In this document: positions 23,160 through 33,263 of the stretch, in pieces
Position numbering within the stretch: the first letter of the stretch is position 1
Layout of the letters: each line of letters begins with the position of its first letter
Assembly (NCBI GenBank): GCA_037176725.1
Contig: JAZBRS010000013.1
Coordinates: 5,583,001 to 5,647,000, forward strand
Source: Posidonia oceanica
Taxonomy: Eukaryota; Streptophyta; Magnoliopsida; Alismatales; Posidoniaceae
Direction: 5' to 3'
DNA: 64,000 nucleotides
The notes under the pieces: model-generated
What the model saw: the letters and a program-made list of their open reading frames with translations, nothing else
What the model was told of the DNA's origin: nothing
Database searches by the model: none
Translations under genes and position numbers: made by a program

Positions 23160-24895
23160 AGTGTTAAACGTTGGCATTCTCAGCATCTTATGTAAGACGC
23201 AAGAACTACCACGTCTAACACAGAAAAGCAGAAAATTCACTGAATGGCTAAATAAACAAGCAATCGAGAAAGGTCATTAGTCATAGAAGACATAATACGA
23301 TTGAAAAGGGTTTTAAAACGTGGTATGCATTCTGGAATTGATTTGCAAATGATTTGAAATGATTTTTGAAAGTCAGTCATGGAAAATGATTGTCTAGGAT
23401 GTAAGACGCATCAGATCCTGCGTCTTACATAAGACATATAAGGGTCTGCGTCTTACACCTAGAGATAAAGATTCTTTAAATGAAGCCAGTAAATCTCAAG
23501 GAAAACCGGTATAAGACCAAAACAAGATACGAATAAGATTAAAGCATCTGTATGCAACATATATCAAATCCTAGAAAATCAATAAAAATCCTTTTGATAA
23601 GGAAAACAGGGCAAAACTTGACAGAGGTGTAAGACACTGAATATCAACGTCTTACATAAGACATTGGATTTTCATGCGTCCTACACCTGAAAACTGTTTT
23701 TTTGATTTAAGCTTAGGAAACAAAACATGTCATTTTATCAAATGTTTTATGAAGTGAAACATGATGTGAATATATTAAAAACCTCTGAATGCATCATGAA
23801 TCGAGTATCTGTAAACATTCAAAATGTTTCTGGAGGAGAAAAGATGAAACAATCTTAAGAGTTATGTAAGACGTTAGACTTCCTGCTTCTTACGTAAGAC
23901 ACATCAGTCTCAGTGTCTTACGCACTGACAGAGATGCTCAAAGAATCATGCATGCAAAACAACTCAAATCGGAGTATAAATCATCCATTAAGCAAGAAAA
24001 CTCATTCACAATCATAAACATGCATTTATTATCAAAAACGGATATGCAAAACATCCTCCCCACCTTCACTTGCCTTTCACCAGAATACTATGGGTTATCC
24101 GGCCGTTGAACGGACAGGGAGTCCATGGTGCACAGCTTTGACTCATGGTGGAGGCTAGGGAAGATCATGAAGTATCCTAAGATGCAAACTATGGGGTGAT
24201 TGGGTTCCCGACCATGCTCAGTGGTCGACGGCCTCACATGGCCAGTGAATCCATCACCGAAAAAAAGAAAATGACGACCAGTAGAGGTATATCAGGAGCA
24301 AAACTCATATAACATGCATTGAAATAAGCATCCACAACATGAAAAGTAAGGTTCTATGCTAAAGGAGCAGAGCACTTACCTGTTGTGATGGTTGGTGTGG
24401 CTTCCTCGATGCCGATGGCTTTCTCTGGTTTGCAGTGGCTCGGACAGCGGCTGTGGTGGCTGGGGCTGATTTGGCAAGGCTTCGGGATGGCCGAGGCTAG
24501 CTCTGGGTTGGTCGGAATGGGGTGTGTTCGGGTGGTTTTGGCTGAGGAATTCAGAAGGCTCTTCACAAGGATTTTGGTTGCCGACCCCATGAATGAAGAA
24601 GAAAAATGCTTATATGGGGTGGCATGGAGTGTAACGTGGGAATCTGAAATGAAGGGACATGGGACATGTCCAGGATAAAGTTCTAGATGAGGGGCACAAG
24701 TGTATTTGTGCTTCTGTGTCGATTGGAGGCCAAAATCCGAACTCTGTCAGTCCCGGAGTGTAGGACGCTTGATTAAGCTGCGCCTTACATAAGACGCAGC
24801 CTGATCCAACGTCCATCGCTGTAATCAGCCTGGCTGCGTAAGACGTTATGATCTCCAACGTCTTACGTAAGACGCAGGCTGATGCAGCGTCCAAC
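23160..24895. repeat. Type-B paired-palindrome cassettes (GTAAGACGC), six copies
   Basis: Cassettes at about 23160-23222, 23399-23459, 23627-23687, 23864-23924, 24758-24815 and 24836-24895. Each is about 60 bp: GTGTAAGACGC-like arm, 8-14 nt, GCGTCTTAC, then immediately (G/A)TAAGACGC, 8-14 nt, GCGTCTTACAC-like arm. Arms diverge by single bases but the layout is constant, and three of the copies are about 230 bp apart. Confidence 0.8.
24609..24616 (-). promoter_or_regulatory. Putative TATA box in LTR B
   Basis: The minus strand reads CCCATATAAGC, a TATA-like motif in the U3-side half of the LTR. Assigned by sequence and position only. Confidence 0.4.
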
Positions 24896-25108
24896 GGTTC
24901 AAAGTGGATTTTGGGTGTTTTGGGCTTTTTCTAGTTGGACTTGGATTTAGATGAGGCTTGGGTTTAGGCTCTAATTTAGATGAGGCTTGGGTTCGGGATT
25001 GGTGAGGCTTAGATTTGGGTTTGGATGAATAAGTAGGGTCCACCATGATCAAGCACATTACTTAGGAGAAAGCCACCGATGAAGGACTACAAAATCGGAG
25101 TGTGTACA

Positions 25109-25297
25109 ATTGTTGAATCTTATTTTGATAGATATTTAGAATGAAAACAGAGAACCAAACTGACCGACTTTTGGATGGTTTAGTTCGATTCGATTCCAAG
25201 TACATACATGGTTCGGTTCGGTTCCAATATAGTCAAAACCGATAGGTTCGGGTCAGTTCATAGTTCTTGTCAGAACCGAACCAAACCGTGTGTACCC
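25109..25297. other. Flank with a GGTTCGGTT inverted repeat
   Basis: Contains GGTTCGGTTCGGTTCC (25210-25225) facing AGAACCGAACCAAACC (25272-25287), with further related text from about 25155. Such AACCGAACC-type arms occur at the ends of several plant DNA elements, but I cannot assign a family. It separates LTR B from the MULE fragment. Confidence 0.5.
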
Positions 25298-25771
25298 TTA
25301 CTCAGAATCATACTCATCTTCCTCCCTAGGATCACTATAAACCCATACAGAATCAGAAGAATCACTATCTTGAAATGCATGCTCAGTCCACACCATGTTC
25401 TGTCTTTTACCATCCTTCCTGGTCACTGGCAACTTACCTTTATTGGCCTCACATTGCAATGGAGGCCTAGTTTCCTTTACTGTGACATATAAGTCTATAA
25501 TATTTTTAGGGTTTTTCCAAGAAAACATCTCTATGACATTTGTTTCATAGAACAATTGTCTATACTCCATCAATTGTAGTATCTTGTAGTAGATAGCAAA
25601 AGACTGATTGACCTCCCAATCTACCACCTTACCCATTGCCTCCCAAATCATGGTTAAGTTTGCATAATCACTACTAATGATAAAACCTTCTCTATCTTTG
25701 GTAAAAAATTTAAGACAAGTCTCCCATTTACCTCCATATGAAATCTTAAGTATGAAATCATCTTCTAACAA
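25298..25771 (-). pseudogene. MULE transposase N-terminal PB1-like fragment
   Basis: Reads DDFILKISYGGKWE, then SDYANLTMIWEAMGKVVDWEV, FAIYYKILQLMEYR, ETNVIEMFSWKNP and NIIDLYVTVKETR, ending in an acidic tail EEDEYDSE. This matches the PB1-like domain at the N-terminus of plant MuDR-type transposases (an FxLxxxxGGxW strand, then an ...IDLYVTV end). The catalytic MULE domain, zinc finger and SWIM region are absent, so it is a 5' fragment. The first codon shown is TTG, preceded by an acceptor-like CATTTTAG, so it may be an exon start rather than the true start. Confidence 0.6.
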
Positions 25772-26089
25772 TGACCTAAAATGACAAAATTAACTAAACG
25801 ACACTTAACTAAACATGTAACACATTTAACATACAATCATAATAAACAACCTTCATTTAAAAAACTTCAATTAATATGCAATTAACAGGACTCTTAATAA
25901 GCAATCATAGTACAATCATAATTTGACATAATAAATAATCATAGTGCAATCATAATTTGACATAATAAACAATCATAGTAACTTAATTTGAATAATTAAC
26001 AATCATACATAATGAACAATCAAAAGAACATGCAATTAACAAAAAAACCATAAGTTAATTTCAAACATTCTAAACAGAAACCCTAACCC
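25772..26089 (-). other. AT-rich MULE-associated non-coding sequence
   Basis: Very AT-rich, with AATCATAGT/ATAATTTGACATAATAAA blocks repeated three times between about 25905 and 26000. No gene seen. It would be the intron or 5' region of the MULE fragment. Confidence 0.5.
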
Positions 26090-26099
26090 TAATTAACCT
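26090..26099. repeat. LINE target-site duplication (3' side)
   Basis: TAATTAACCT, identical to 28547-28556 and next to the poly-T (minus-strand poly-A) of the LINE. Confidence 0.85.
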
Positions 26100-28546
26100 T
26101 TTTTTTTTTTAATAAAAAACAATCTTCATTGATCAACAAAAAAGATTATAAAGAGGACTCTAGGAGAAGCATACAAATCACTAGAGTAAAAAAAGTACAA
26201 AAGGATAGCTAGAAGTAGACACTATCAAGCAGAGTCCACCTCCAAATCCGCAAAAAAACGATGAGTGGGACGGCGACTCACCCTAAGACGACCCGATCTC
26301 CTCGGACCACTCGGAGGGAGGAGGGAAGCATAGTCCTTCCGCACATGCTTTGTTCTTTTCCTACCCGCCACAACAAAGTCGGCATCATAGTAAATGGCAT
26401 CCACACTTGGTGCCCTCTCGTAAGCTGAATCAACTTGCAAATCATCCACATCCGATGGCACTCCAAAAAACTCATTGTCTGTGTCAGATGAATTCTCCCT
26501 AGGCTCACCTTTCACAGAAGGATCAGGATAGAGGAACTGAGGGGAAGGTAAGACTAAATATGTCTCGTGTGGGCCATAGTTGGCATCCTTTAGGTCCCTG
26601 CGGAGGGCCCCCAAATCATTGGCTTCAACATATAAGAGAAAATCCTCACTACCTGAGTCCTTGGTTTCCTCCTAATGGGCTTTGTCGTGAATGGCGGTGA
26701 TGAGTTGAGACCACCGAGAGACCGTAGCTTCACTCGATCCTCCCGGCCTGCAGCCCCAACAGCTCCCCGAGGAGCACCCAAACCGATAAGCTCCCTTGAG
26801 CCCCCACCACTTGCAACCGCAGCATTCACTATCTTTGGCACATCCTCAGCAATAGGATCAGCAATAGTGTCCACCACCTCAGTCACTGGCTTGTCCAAAG
26901 TAGCCCCAAGATGATCCACCCCAACAGTAACAGAGTCAACAGCTGCACTGGAACTCAAAACATCCAACTCAGTAGCATCCATGCCTCCCACTGAACCTGA
27001 AACATCAATCTGATCCAGATCCATCCCATCATCCTGGATCCGCTCCATGTCAGAATCATCCGGTGTTGAAGACAAACAAGCTTCTTTGTTCTTAACGCAA
27101 ACCTCAAAGTGGACATGCTTCTCTTTCTTCTTGGAGCCTTTCTTTTTTGATTTCTTACTTCTCTTACTGTTCTCCCCATTCACGGTTATGTGATCACTAA
27201 CAGGCTTCTTGCTGAAAGATCTTGTCACCCACTCCCTGGTAGATTCATTACCAGAATCAGACCTTGCTGATTGTGTGCTACCCTTGGGACAGTTAGCATC
27301 CCTGTCTACACATTGATACTTTCCCACCAGACTAGCAACGGATTGAAGTGCCCCCGGAGAGTGGAAGTGAGCCCGCAAGCAAGGAAACTCATCCCAAAGA
27401 GGGGCACAAGTCGATTCAATGCCTGGAGTGAATCTAGGCGACCACCTGAAAACTTTCATGTACTTACCAAAGACACTCCAGTCCTTCTTGATATATGCAT
27501 TCACAAAGTCAACCCTATTTTGGAATCGAATGATCACATGATGTTCATCAATGGCACCCACAAAAAATTCTTGAGTGAAACTCCTCACTCATTTTATTGT
27601 AACCTGTATTTGCATAAGAGAGGGGCAAAGGGAAGCAAATTTGCCAACCAAACTCCAAGAAAATGGGACTGAAAGTTTGCCAACCTCTACCGAAAAGAAA
27701 ACAACAACCTTCTGCCTGTTTAGTGTCACCGGATTTCACAGAAAGATCTTGGCCACTATGACCCCCCAAAAGGAACATGATAGTGTGGAAAAGATGCCAA
27801 TGGGTCATTGGTGACCTTAGACTCAGCCACCTGCATAGAATTGGATGGAAGCTCTGATTGAGGGGGGACCCTGATACCATCTTTGCAAGGAGCACCCTCG
27901 GAGGGGACCTGACAATTTGAGGAGGGAACATCCCCTGTAGCTGCAATTGAACCACCTTGGTAAGCAACATCAGCGTAGGAATGCCAAGCGATGGTGGAGG
28001 GGATCAGACCGTCCGATGGGGAGGGGACCTCCCTTGTCGCCTTTGACGGAGTCGGAGCAGCAATAGAGGAGGAAGCAGCCACTAGGGAGATCACAGCATC
28101 GGCTGGAGGCACCTTGGGATCCACGCCAACGGAAGCAGGGGGCACTCCACCGGGGGGGCTGGGGGCACCCAACAAAGGGTGAGAGGCCGCAAGCATAGGT
28201 CTGGGAGCAGCTGGAGTATCATTCAAGTGGGAACCCACCATGGGTCGAGGACCTGCAAGCAGAGGCGCCGGAGAAGCTGGAGGATCAGCCACCATCGTAG
28301 CAGGCATTGTCGCGAGAGAGGACGACGGAGATCTGCCTCCCACAAACGATCCCAGCGCAGCCATGGGGTGCCAAAGAGCAAGAGGATGGGAGGGGGAGGG
28401 CCAGGGAGGAGGACAGAAGGAGGGAGTGAGAGATGTGGGGCGAAAGGAGGGAAAGGGGCGAGCCCCCATTCTGCCTAAGGCTTTTCGTGAGAGTTTCTCT
28501 CTCCACAAGGAGAGAGAAAAAAGATGAGCAAATGAGCTGGGATTTT
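26100..28546 (-). mobile_element. L1-type LINE with ORF1 only
   Basis: 2,447 bp, flanked by the perfect 10-bp duplication TAATTAACCT. On the minus strand it starts with a CT-rich 5' UTR, carries an ORF1-like frame, then a short 3' UTR ending GATTGTTTTTTATT and a poly-A tail (T run at 26100-26110). No endonuclease or RT (ORF2) sequence lies between ORF1 and the tail. It inserted in the MULE remnant. The duplication and tail indicate true target-primed insertion. Confidence 0.85.
26225..28469 (-). pseudogene. LINE ORF1 with DUF4283, frameshifted
   Basis: Candidate starts are ATG at 28469 (MGARPFPSF) or 28364 (MAALGSFVGG). The N-terminal part is rich in Pro/Ala/Ser and reaches SYADVAYQG. Frame disruptions follow between about 27756 and 27590. 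The DUF4283 RNA-binding core then reads EHHVIIRFQNRVDFVNAYIK, FGKYMKVFRWSPRFTPGIES and LWDEFPCLRAHF, followed by ALQSVASLVGKYQCVDRDA. The CCHC knuckle usual after DUF4283 is missing. A Lys-rich tract (SKKKGSKKKEKH) and an acidic, Ser-rich C-terminus ending at 26225 follow. It would form the LINE RNP; this copy is inactive. Confidence 0.82.
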
Positions 28547-28556
28547 TAATTAACCT
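28547..28556. repeat. LINE target-site duplication (5' side)
   Basis: TAATTAACCT, identical to 26090-26099. Confidence 0.85.
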
Positions 28557-28651
28557 AATTGTAAACACAATCGACCAAATCCTTAACCCTAAATTCCATA
28601 CCCTAACTTTTAAATCAATCAAACATGATTAACAAACAAAAAAAACCCCAA
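28557..28651. other. MULE-associated CCCTAA-rich sequence
   Basis: AT-rich with scattered AACCCTAA motifs and no gene. An A-rich stretch followed by CCCCAATC at its end may be the left target duplication of the SINE. Confidence 0.4.
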
Positions 28652-28870
28652 TCAACTTGGTTGCCGTAGTGGTTGGGAGCCTCCTCCACTACCCCTTCGG
28701 TCGGGGTTCGATACCTGTCCCTCGCATGTTGTATGGGATTTTCCCATACCCTCTTACTGCATGGGATTTATTTCCCACACCTTTGTGTTGCCCACAAGTT
28801 TCAATCATGTGACCTGTGGGTTCTCCTTGAAGTAAAAATTCAATGGGCTAAGTAGGTTAGGTTTAAAAAA
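28652..28870 (+). mobile_element. tRNA-derived SINE
   Basis: About 220 bp with RNA polymerase III promoter parts: an A-box-like TAGTGGTTGGG (28667-28677) and a B box GGTTCGATACC (28705-28715), correctly ordered and about 28 bp apart. Similar A/C-rich text flanks both sides (28633-28651 and 28871-28886), a probable imperfect target duplication. The 3' end is A-rich. The family cannot be named. Confidence 0.7.
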
Positions 28871-30122
28871 AACAAAAAAACCCAACCTAATTTCATAAAT
28901 AGAATATGAAAATCCTAAGTAGGTCGATTGTAAACACAATCGATCAAAACCCTAACCTTAACTGTTAAATCAATAAAACTTGATTAAATAATAGAAAACC
29001 CTAAGTTAATTTCATAAATAAAACATGAAAAGCCTAATTAGGTTGATTATAAAGACAAACGACCAAAACACTAACCCTAACTCTAAATTGTGAAATCCAG
29101 AAGAAACCCTAACTGAAACTGAGAAAAACACAAACCCAAACCCTAAATAGTAAAATGACTCTAAGCAATAATCTATTGGGTTGATTCAAAACTATTAGGA
29201 GGGAAGCTCCTAAAATATTCTAAAACTAACCTCGATTTGCCAGTCAGTGTTGGCCGAGGTCTGCCTTTCCTCCACAATCTGGTTCCACCAGCCTCGAGCA
29301 GCACTGATCTCATTGCTCTCAACGGTGACGATCGTCCAACAGCACTCGACAGGAACAACAATCAGGTTTCCAAGTGAATTGGAGGACCACAATGCAATGG
29401 ATTATGGCGACAACAACAACCAGTTAGGTTTTTTTTACACGAAGGGTAGGCTAGTCTTTTCCTATAAGTTAACCATGGGTTAGGTACTTAGACGGCAGTT
29501 AACAACAGGTGTATACAGGTAAGATTTTCGAGTTATTAAATGTTTGCAAGAAATTTTCTGTGTAAGATGATATTAACGACAAAACAACTTTTAACGAGGG
29601 TATTTAGACAAAAAACCCAAAAAAAAAACTATGTGTTTATGTCTATTTGTAACAACCCCTCAGTCACTACCACTCAATCCTAGCTACATTTTTTTTCTAT
29701 CAATTACACTAATTCATTAACTAAATCCAAGCATATACTATGAAGCATAATTAACAGGAAATAAATCTAAAACTACATACTTACCTAAAACCCCTAATGT
29801 GTGGCAGTATGATTTCTTCCTATATGCACTAGCAAGAAAATAGCTCCTAACCTGTACCTATGAAAACACCAAAAACAAAGCACACATGAGTGATCACTCA
29901 AAACGGTCACCCAGCATACATCCCACCTAAACATACACCAAAACAACTTGGCAAACAACGTCGAAGAACCAGGCGTAACTACGCCAAAAGCAGCCAACCA
30001 CAAGCATCACACTTGGATGCCACAAAACCACAACAGGGCAACTCACTATTGCCCAGCAAGCAGCAAATCCTTTAAAACATGTCTTTAAAGCCATTTTCTC
30101 TTTCTTTCAAACCAAAACCATA
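28851..30122. repeat. 1.27-kb tandem duplication, copy 1
   Basis: Begins AGTAGGTTAGGTTTAAAA in the SINE tail, crosses the MULE 5' terminal region and the first ~475 bp of a minus-strand Del-like LTR. Nearly identical to 30123-31422; the junction shares a 2-bp TA. Confidence 0.9.
28871..29647 (-). other. MULE 5' terminal region
   Basis: Non-coding. Ends with a TTTAGACAAAAAACCC-type terminus (about 29608-29640) like plant MULE terminal inverted repeats. The Del-like LTR begins at once at 29648. The partner inverted repeat is not seen. Duplicated at 30141-30919. Confidence 0.5.
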
Positions 30123-31861
30123 AGTAGGTTAGGTTAAGAAAAAACAAAAAAACCCAACCTAATTTCATAAATAGAATATGAAAACCCTAAGTAGGTCGAT
30201 TGTAAACACAATCGATCAAAACCCTAACCTTAACTGTTAAATCAATAAAACTTGATTAAATAATAGAAAACCCTAAGTTAATTTCATAAATAGAACATGA
30301 AAAGCCTAATTAGGTTGATTATAAAGACAAACGACCAAAACACTAACCCTAACTCTAAATAGTGAAATCCAGAAGAAACCCTAACTAAAACTGAGAAGAA
30401 CACAAACCCAAACCCTAAATAGTAAAATGACTCTAAGCAATAATCTATTGGGTTGATTCCAAACTATTAGGAGGGAAGCTCCTAAAATATTCTAAAACTA
30501 ACCTCGATTTGCCAGTCATTGTTGGCCGAGGTCTGCCTTTCCTCCACAATCTGGTTCCACCAGCCTCGATCACCACTGATCTCATTGCTCTCAACGGTGA
30601 CGATCGTCCGACAGCACTCGACAGGAACAACAGTCAGGTTTCCAAGTGAATTGGGGGACCACAATGCAATGGATTATGGCGACAACAACAACCAGTTAGG
30701 TTTTTTTTACACGAAGGGTAGGCTAGTCTTTTCCTATAAGTTAACCATGGGTTAGGTACTTAGACGGCAGTTAACAACAGGTGTATACAGGTAAGATTTT
30801 CGAGTTATTAAATGTTTGCAAGAAATTTTCTGTGTAAGATGATATTAACGACAAAACAACTTTTAACGAGGGTATTTAGACAAAAAACCCAAAAAAAAAA
30901 CTATGTGTTTATGTCTATTTGTAACAACCCCTCAGTCACTACCACTCAATCCTAGCTACATTTTTTTTCTATCAATTACACTAATTCATTAACTAAATCC
31001 AAGCATATACTATGAAGCATAATTAACAGGAAATAAATCTAAAACTACATACTTACCTAAAACCCCTAATGTGTGGCAGTATGATTTCTTCCTATGTGCA
31101 CTAGCAAGAAAATAGCTCCTAACCTGTACCTATGAAAACACCAAAAACAAAGCACACATGAGTGATCACTCAAAACGATCACCCAGCATACATCCCACCT
31201 AATCATACACCAAAACAACTTGGCAAACAACGTCGAAGAACCAGGCGTTGGCAAACAACGTCGAAGAACCAGGCGTAACCACGCCAAAAGTAGCCAACCA
31301 CAAGCATCACACTTGGATGCCACAAAACCACAACAGGGCAACTCACTATTGCCCAGCAAGCAGCAAATCCTTTAAAACATGTCTTTAAAGCCATTTTCTC
31401 TTTCTTTCAAACCAAAACCATATGCATGCTTTTCAAAACTTTTATGTACACTTGAAATGGCTACTCTCGCCAAGTCAAGCACAAAGCCACACACACAACC
31501 ACCAAAAACCACACCATCTGATCCCACACACTTTTTGTGTGGATCAGACAGCCAACAGTGTCTGAATGCTCACAATCGCAAACAGCACACCCACAGCAAT
31601 CACAAAACCAAGCATAGAGCCTCTACTAAAAAACCATAGTCTACTCTAGACCAGAAACCAACCATAGAGCCAAATGCTCAGAAAACATGGTCTTCTTTAG
31701 ACGAGAGCATGATTTCCTGAATCAGGGCTCAGCAAAAACCACAACGCCACATAGGCGAAACCACAACCATAAGCAACAATGTGTTGTGTTGTCCGGTGCC
31801 AAGCAACCAACACTGGCCACAAATAACCATCGAAGTGCACTACACTGCCACAGACATCCAC
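29648..31861 (-). mobile_element. Minus-strand Del-like LTR, 3' part
   Basis: The plus strand starts TGTAACAACCCC at 29648, the reverse complement of the ...GGGGTTGTTACA type LTR end. Its content matches the reverse complement of 41000-41630 and 45780-46253 (the CACATCAAGGGTTC/CACTAGCAAG blocks). The tandem duplication repeats the end at 30920. At 31861 it is interrupted by the plus-strand LTR; its other part is 41633-43095. Confidence 0.8.
30123..31422. repeat. 1.27-kb tandem duplication, copy 2
   Basis: Second copy, longer by about 28 bp because GGCAAACAACGTCGAAGAAC-type text is repeated twice in a row (31221-31275). Confidence 0.9.
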
Positions 31862-31932
31862 TGTAACGACCTAGATTCTTGGGTGGCATTTTCAGCCAGT
31901 TGTTTGTTCTGGATTTCTAGGCCAACTGCCGA

Positions 31933-32023
31933 TTGGTACCGCGGGTTGGTACCACGGACTAGTACTGCGGATTGGTACCGTCAGTTGGTATCGTGGACTA
32001 GTACCACGGATTGGTACTGCGGG
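31933..32023 (+). repeat. Seven 13-bp units, YTGGTACYRCGGR-like
   Basis: Seven contiguous units of exactly 13 bp, such as TTGGTACCGCGGG, TTGGTACCACGGA and CTAGTACTGCGGA. Related text (GTGGGTTGGTCCCGCAG) recurs near 33106. Confidence 0.9.
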
Positions 32024-32406
32024 TTTCCACCGCATTTTGGTCAGTTCAGAATCCAAAAAATAATGTGAGACTTGTATCGAGGATTAATACCTGATTGAGT
32101 GTAATCTGGATGAAATGGAAATTGATTACCTATAATTAAATGCGTATTTGTTGGGTAATCATGTTGGATTTGTGTTGGTTCCCCTCTTGTTGTGCTTGTG
32201 GTTCTCCCTAACTCTCTGTGTTGTGTGGTATTTTGGCGTGTTGTGACCCGAGGATGTGTGGGACCTTGGTATGGAAATAATGCCAAATGAGCACAGTAGA
32301 TTTTGTAATTTCGCGACGCCACATGCCATACCCTGCCCCGCCACCCATGCCATGCCCTACCTCCGCTCAGCCGTGTTTCCTGGAGGGCTGTCGACGGCAG
32401 GTGTCT

Positions 32407-32414
32407 TATATAAG
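32407..32414 (+). promoter_or_regulatory. Putative TATA box in the solo LTR
   Basis: TATATAAG in GTGTCTTATATAAGGATAGG, followed about 40 bp later by an AG repeat. A typical LTR promoter arrangement. Confidence 0.5.
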
Positions 32415-32449
32415 GATAGGCGAGCAAGCGTCAGGGAGGGGAGGAACAA

Positions 32450-32468
32450 GAGAGAGAGAGAGAGAGAG
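32450..32468 (+). repeat. AG microsatellite
   Basis: About nine AG units. Confidence 0.9.
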
Positions 32469-32933
32469 GAGAATCGGAGCCTGAGAATGCGAACGGGAGA
32501 GGAAGCAGTGGCCGGTGGTGGAAGAAGAAAAAGGGAGTTCATCGGCAAAGCCTCTATAAGCTTCCAAGAGGTGCACACTCCACCGTTTCTTCTTCAATTT
32601 GGTTTAGAAATGATCTAGAAATGTTCACTAGCATGATTTGAACGTCTGATAGTGATTTCATGATTTTAGGGGATTTATGGTGGATTTTATAAAGATTTTC
32701 GTATGCCATGGTTATTGTAGCCCGAATATAAATGTTTTCTTTCGATTTTGATATCTTGAGCTACGGGTAACAGATCGTAGTGATTTTTGTCCCAAATGGT
32801 AGATTACTTCGAGCTCTTCGTTTCGGTATATTTTGTGAAATTTTTGGTGGTTTGTGTTGAGACCGGTTCAAGTTCCCAAAATCGACGATCTCCAGCGATC
32901 TCGGTGTTCTTGTTTCTGCTGTGGAACTAGGGG

Positions 32934-33025
32934 TCTAGCGCGAGTCTCTAGTGGAAGGACTCGATGTGAGTACCTAGTGCGAGTGGTGAGCGCGAGGTCC
33001 TAACGCGAGTTGCTGGCGTAGACCC
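32934..33025 (+). repeat. Degenerate ~13-bp array, CTAGYGCGAGT-like
   Basis: About seven units of 12-14 bp such as CTAGCGCGAGTCT, CTAGTGCGAGTG and CTAACGCGAGTTG in the same LTR. Confidence 0.65.
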
Positions 33026-33258
33026 CATATTCAGTGTGTTTTCAGACGGCTCCTTTTGGTGATATAAAAATGTTTTGGAAATGATTTCCACCATGGAACA
33101 CCACCGTGGGTTGGTCCCGCAGATTAGCCTGTGTTTTGGGTTAGGCAGACCCTATTTTAATGGGTTTAGGGTTGGTTTTAGGATAATTTAAATATGTTTT
33201 AATTGTAGTTAATGTGGAAGCAACATAATGGCATAATAATGATTAAAAAAATCATTAG

Positions 33259-33263
33259 AATGA
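33259..33263. repeat. Target-site duplication, Athila-like element (left)
   Basis: AATGA, matching 39791-39795. Confidence 0.85.

Larger units (their letters stand above)
14567..25108 (-). mobile_element. Tat/Ogre-type Ty3/Gypsy retrotransposon B (interrupted by A)
   Basis: Minus-strand element with 5' LTR 22435-25108, intact primer site, leader, gag, protease/G-patch, RT, RNase H and aRNH. The sequence stops at 14567 where the LTR of element A begins. Integrase and 3' LTR should lie beyond the far end of A, outside the window. It is the same family as A at protein level but clearly diverged, with LTRs of different length and content. Confidence 0.9.
22435..25108 (-). repeat. 5' LTR of element B
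   Basis: 2,674 bp. Plus-strand ends are TGTAACCATG at 22435 and GGAGTGTGTACA at 25108, so on the minus strand it runs TGTACACACTCCGATTTTG...CATGGTTACA. The right edge resembles the LTR starts of element A and of the 54076-57491 LTR (TGT..AC.CC.C.ATTTTG). It holds six type-B paired-palindrome cassettes. Confidence 0.85.

Noticed and set aside
25298..25771. Host gene encoding the 157-residue PB1-like frame
   Set aside because: Matches only the N-terminal MULE pattern, starts without ATG and lies beside MULE-type terminal sequence.
26078..29160. Repeated AACCCTAA motifs resembling plant telomere repeats
   Set aside because: Copies are scattered and separated by AT-rich text, never a clean CCCTAAA array; they belong to MULE-associated sequence and its duplication.
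29648..31861. Complete small element between the MULE end and the solo LTR
   Set aside because: Its content is the reverse complement of known LTR ends and continues at 41633, so it is one interrupted LTR.
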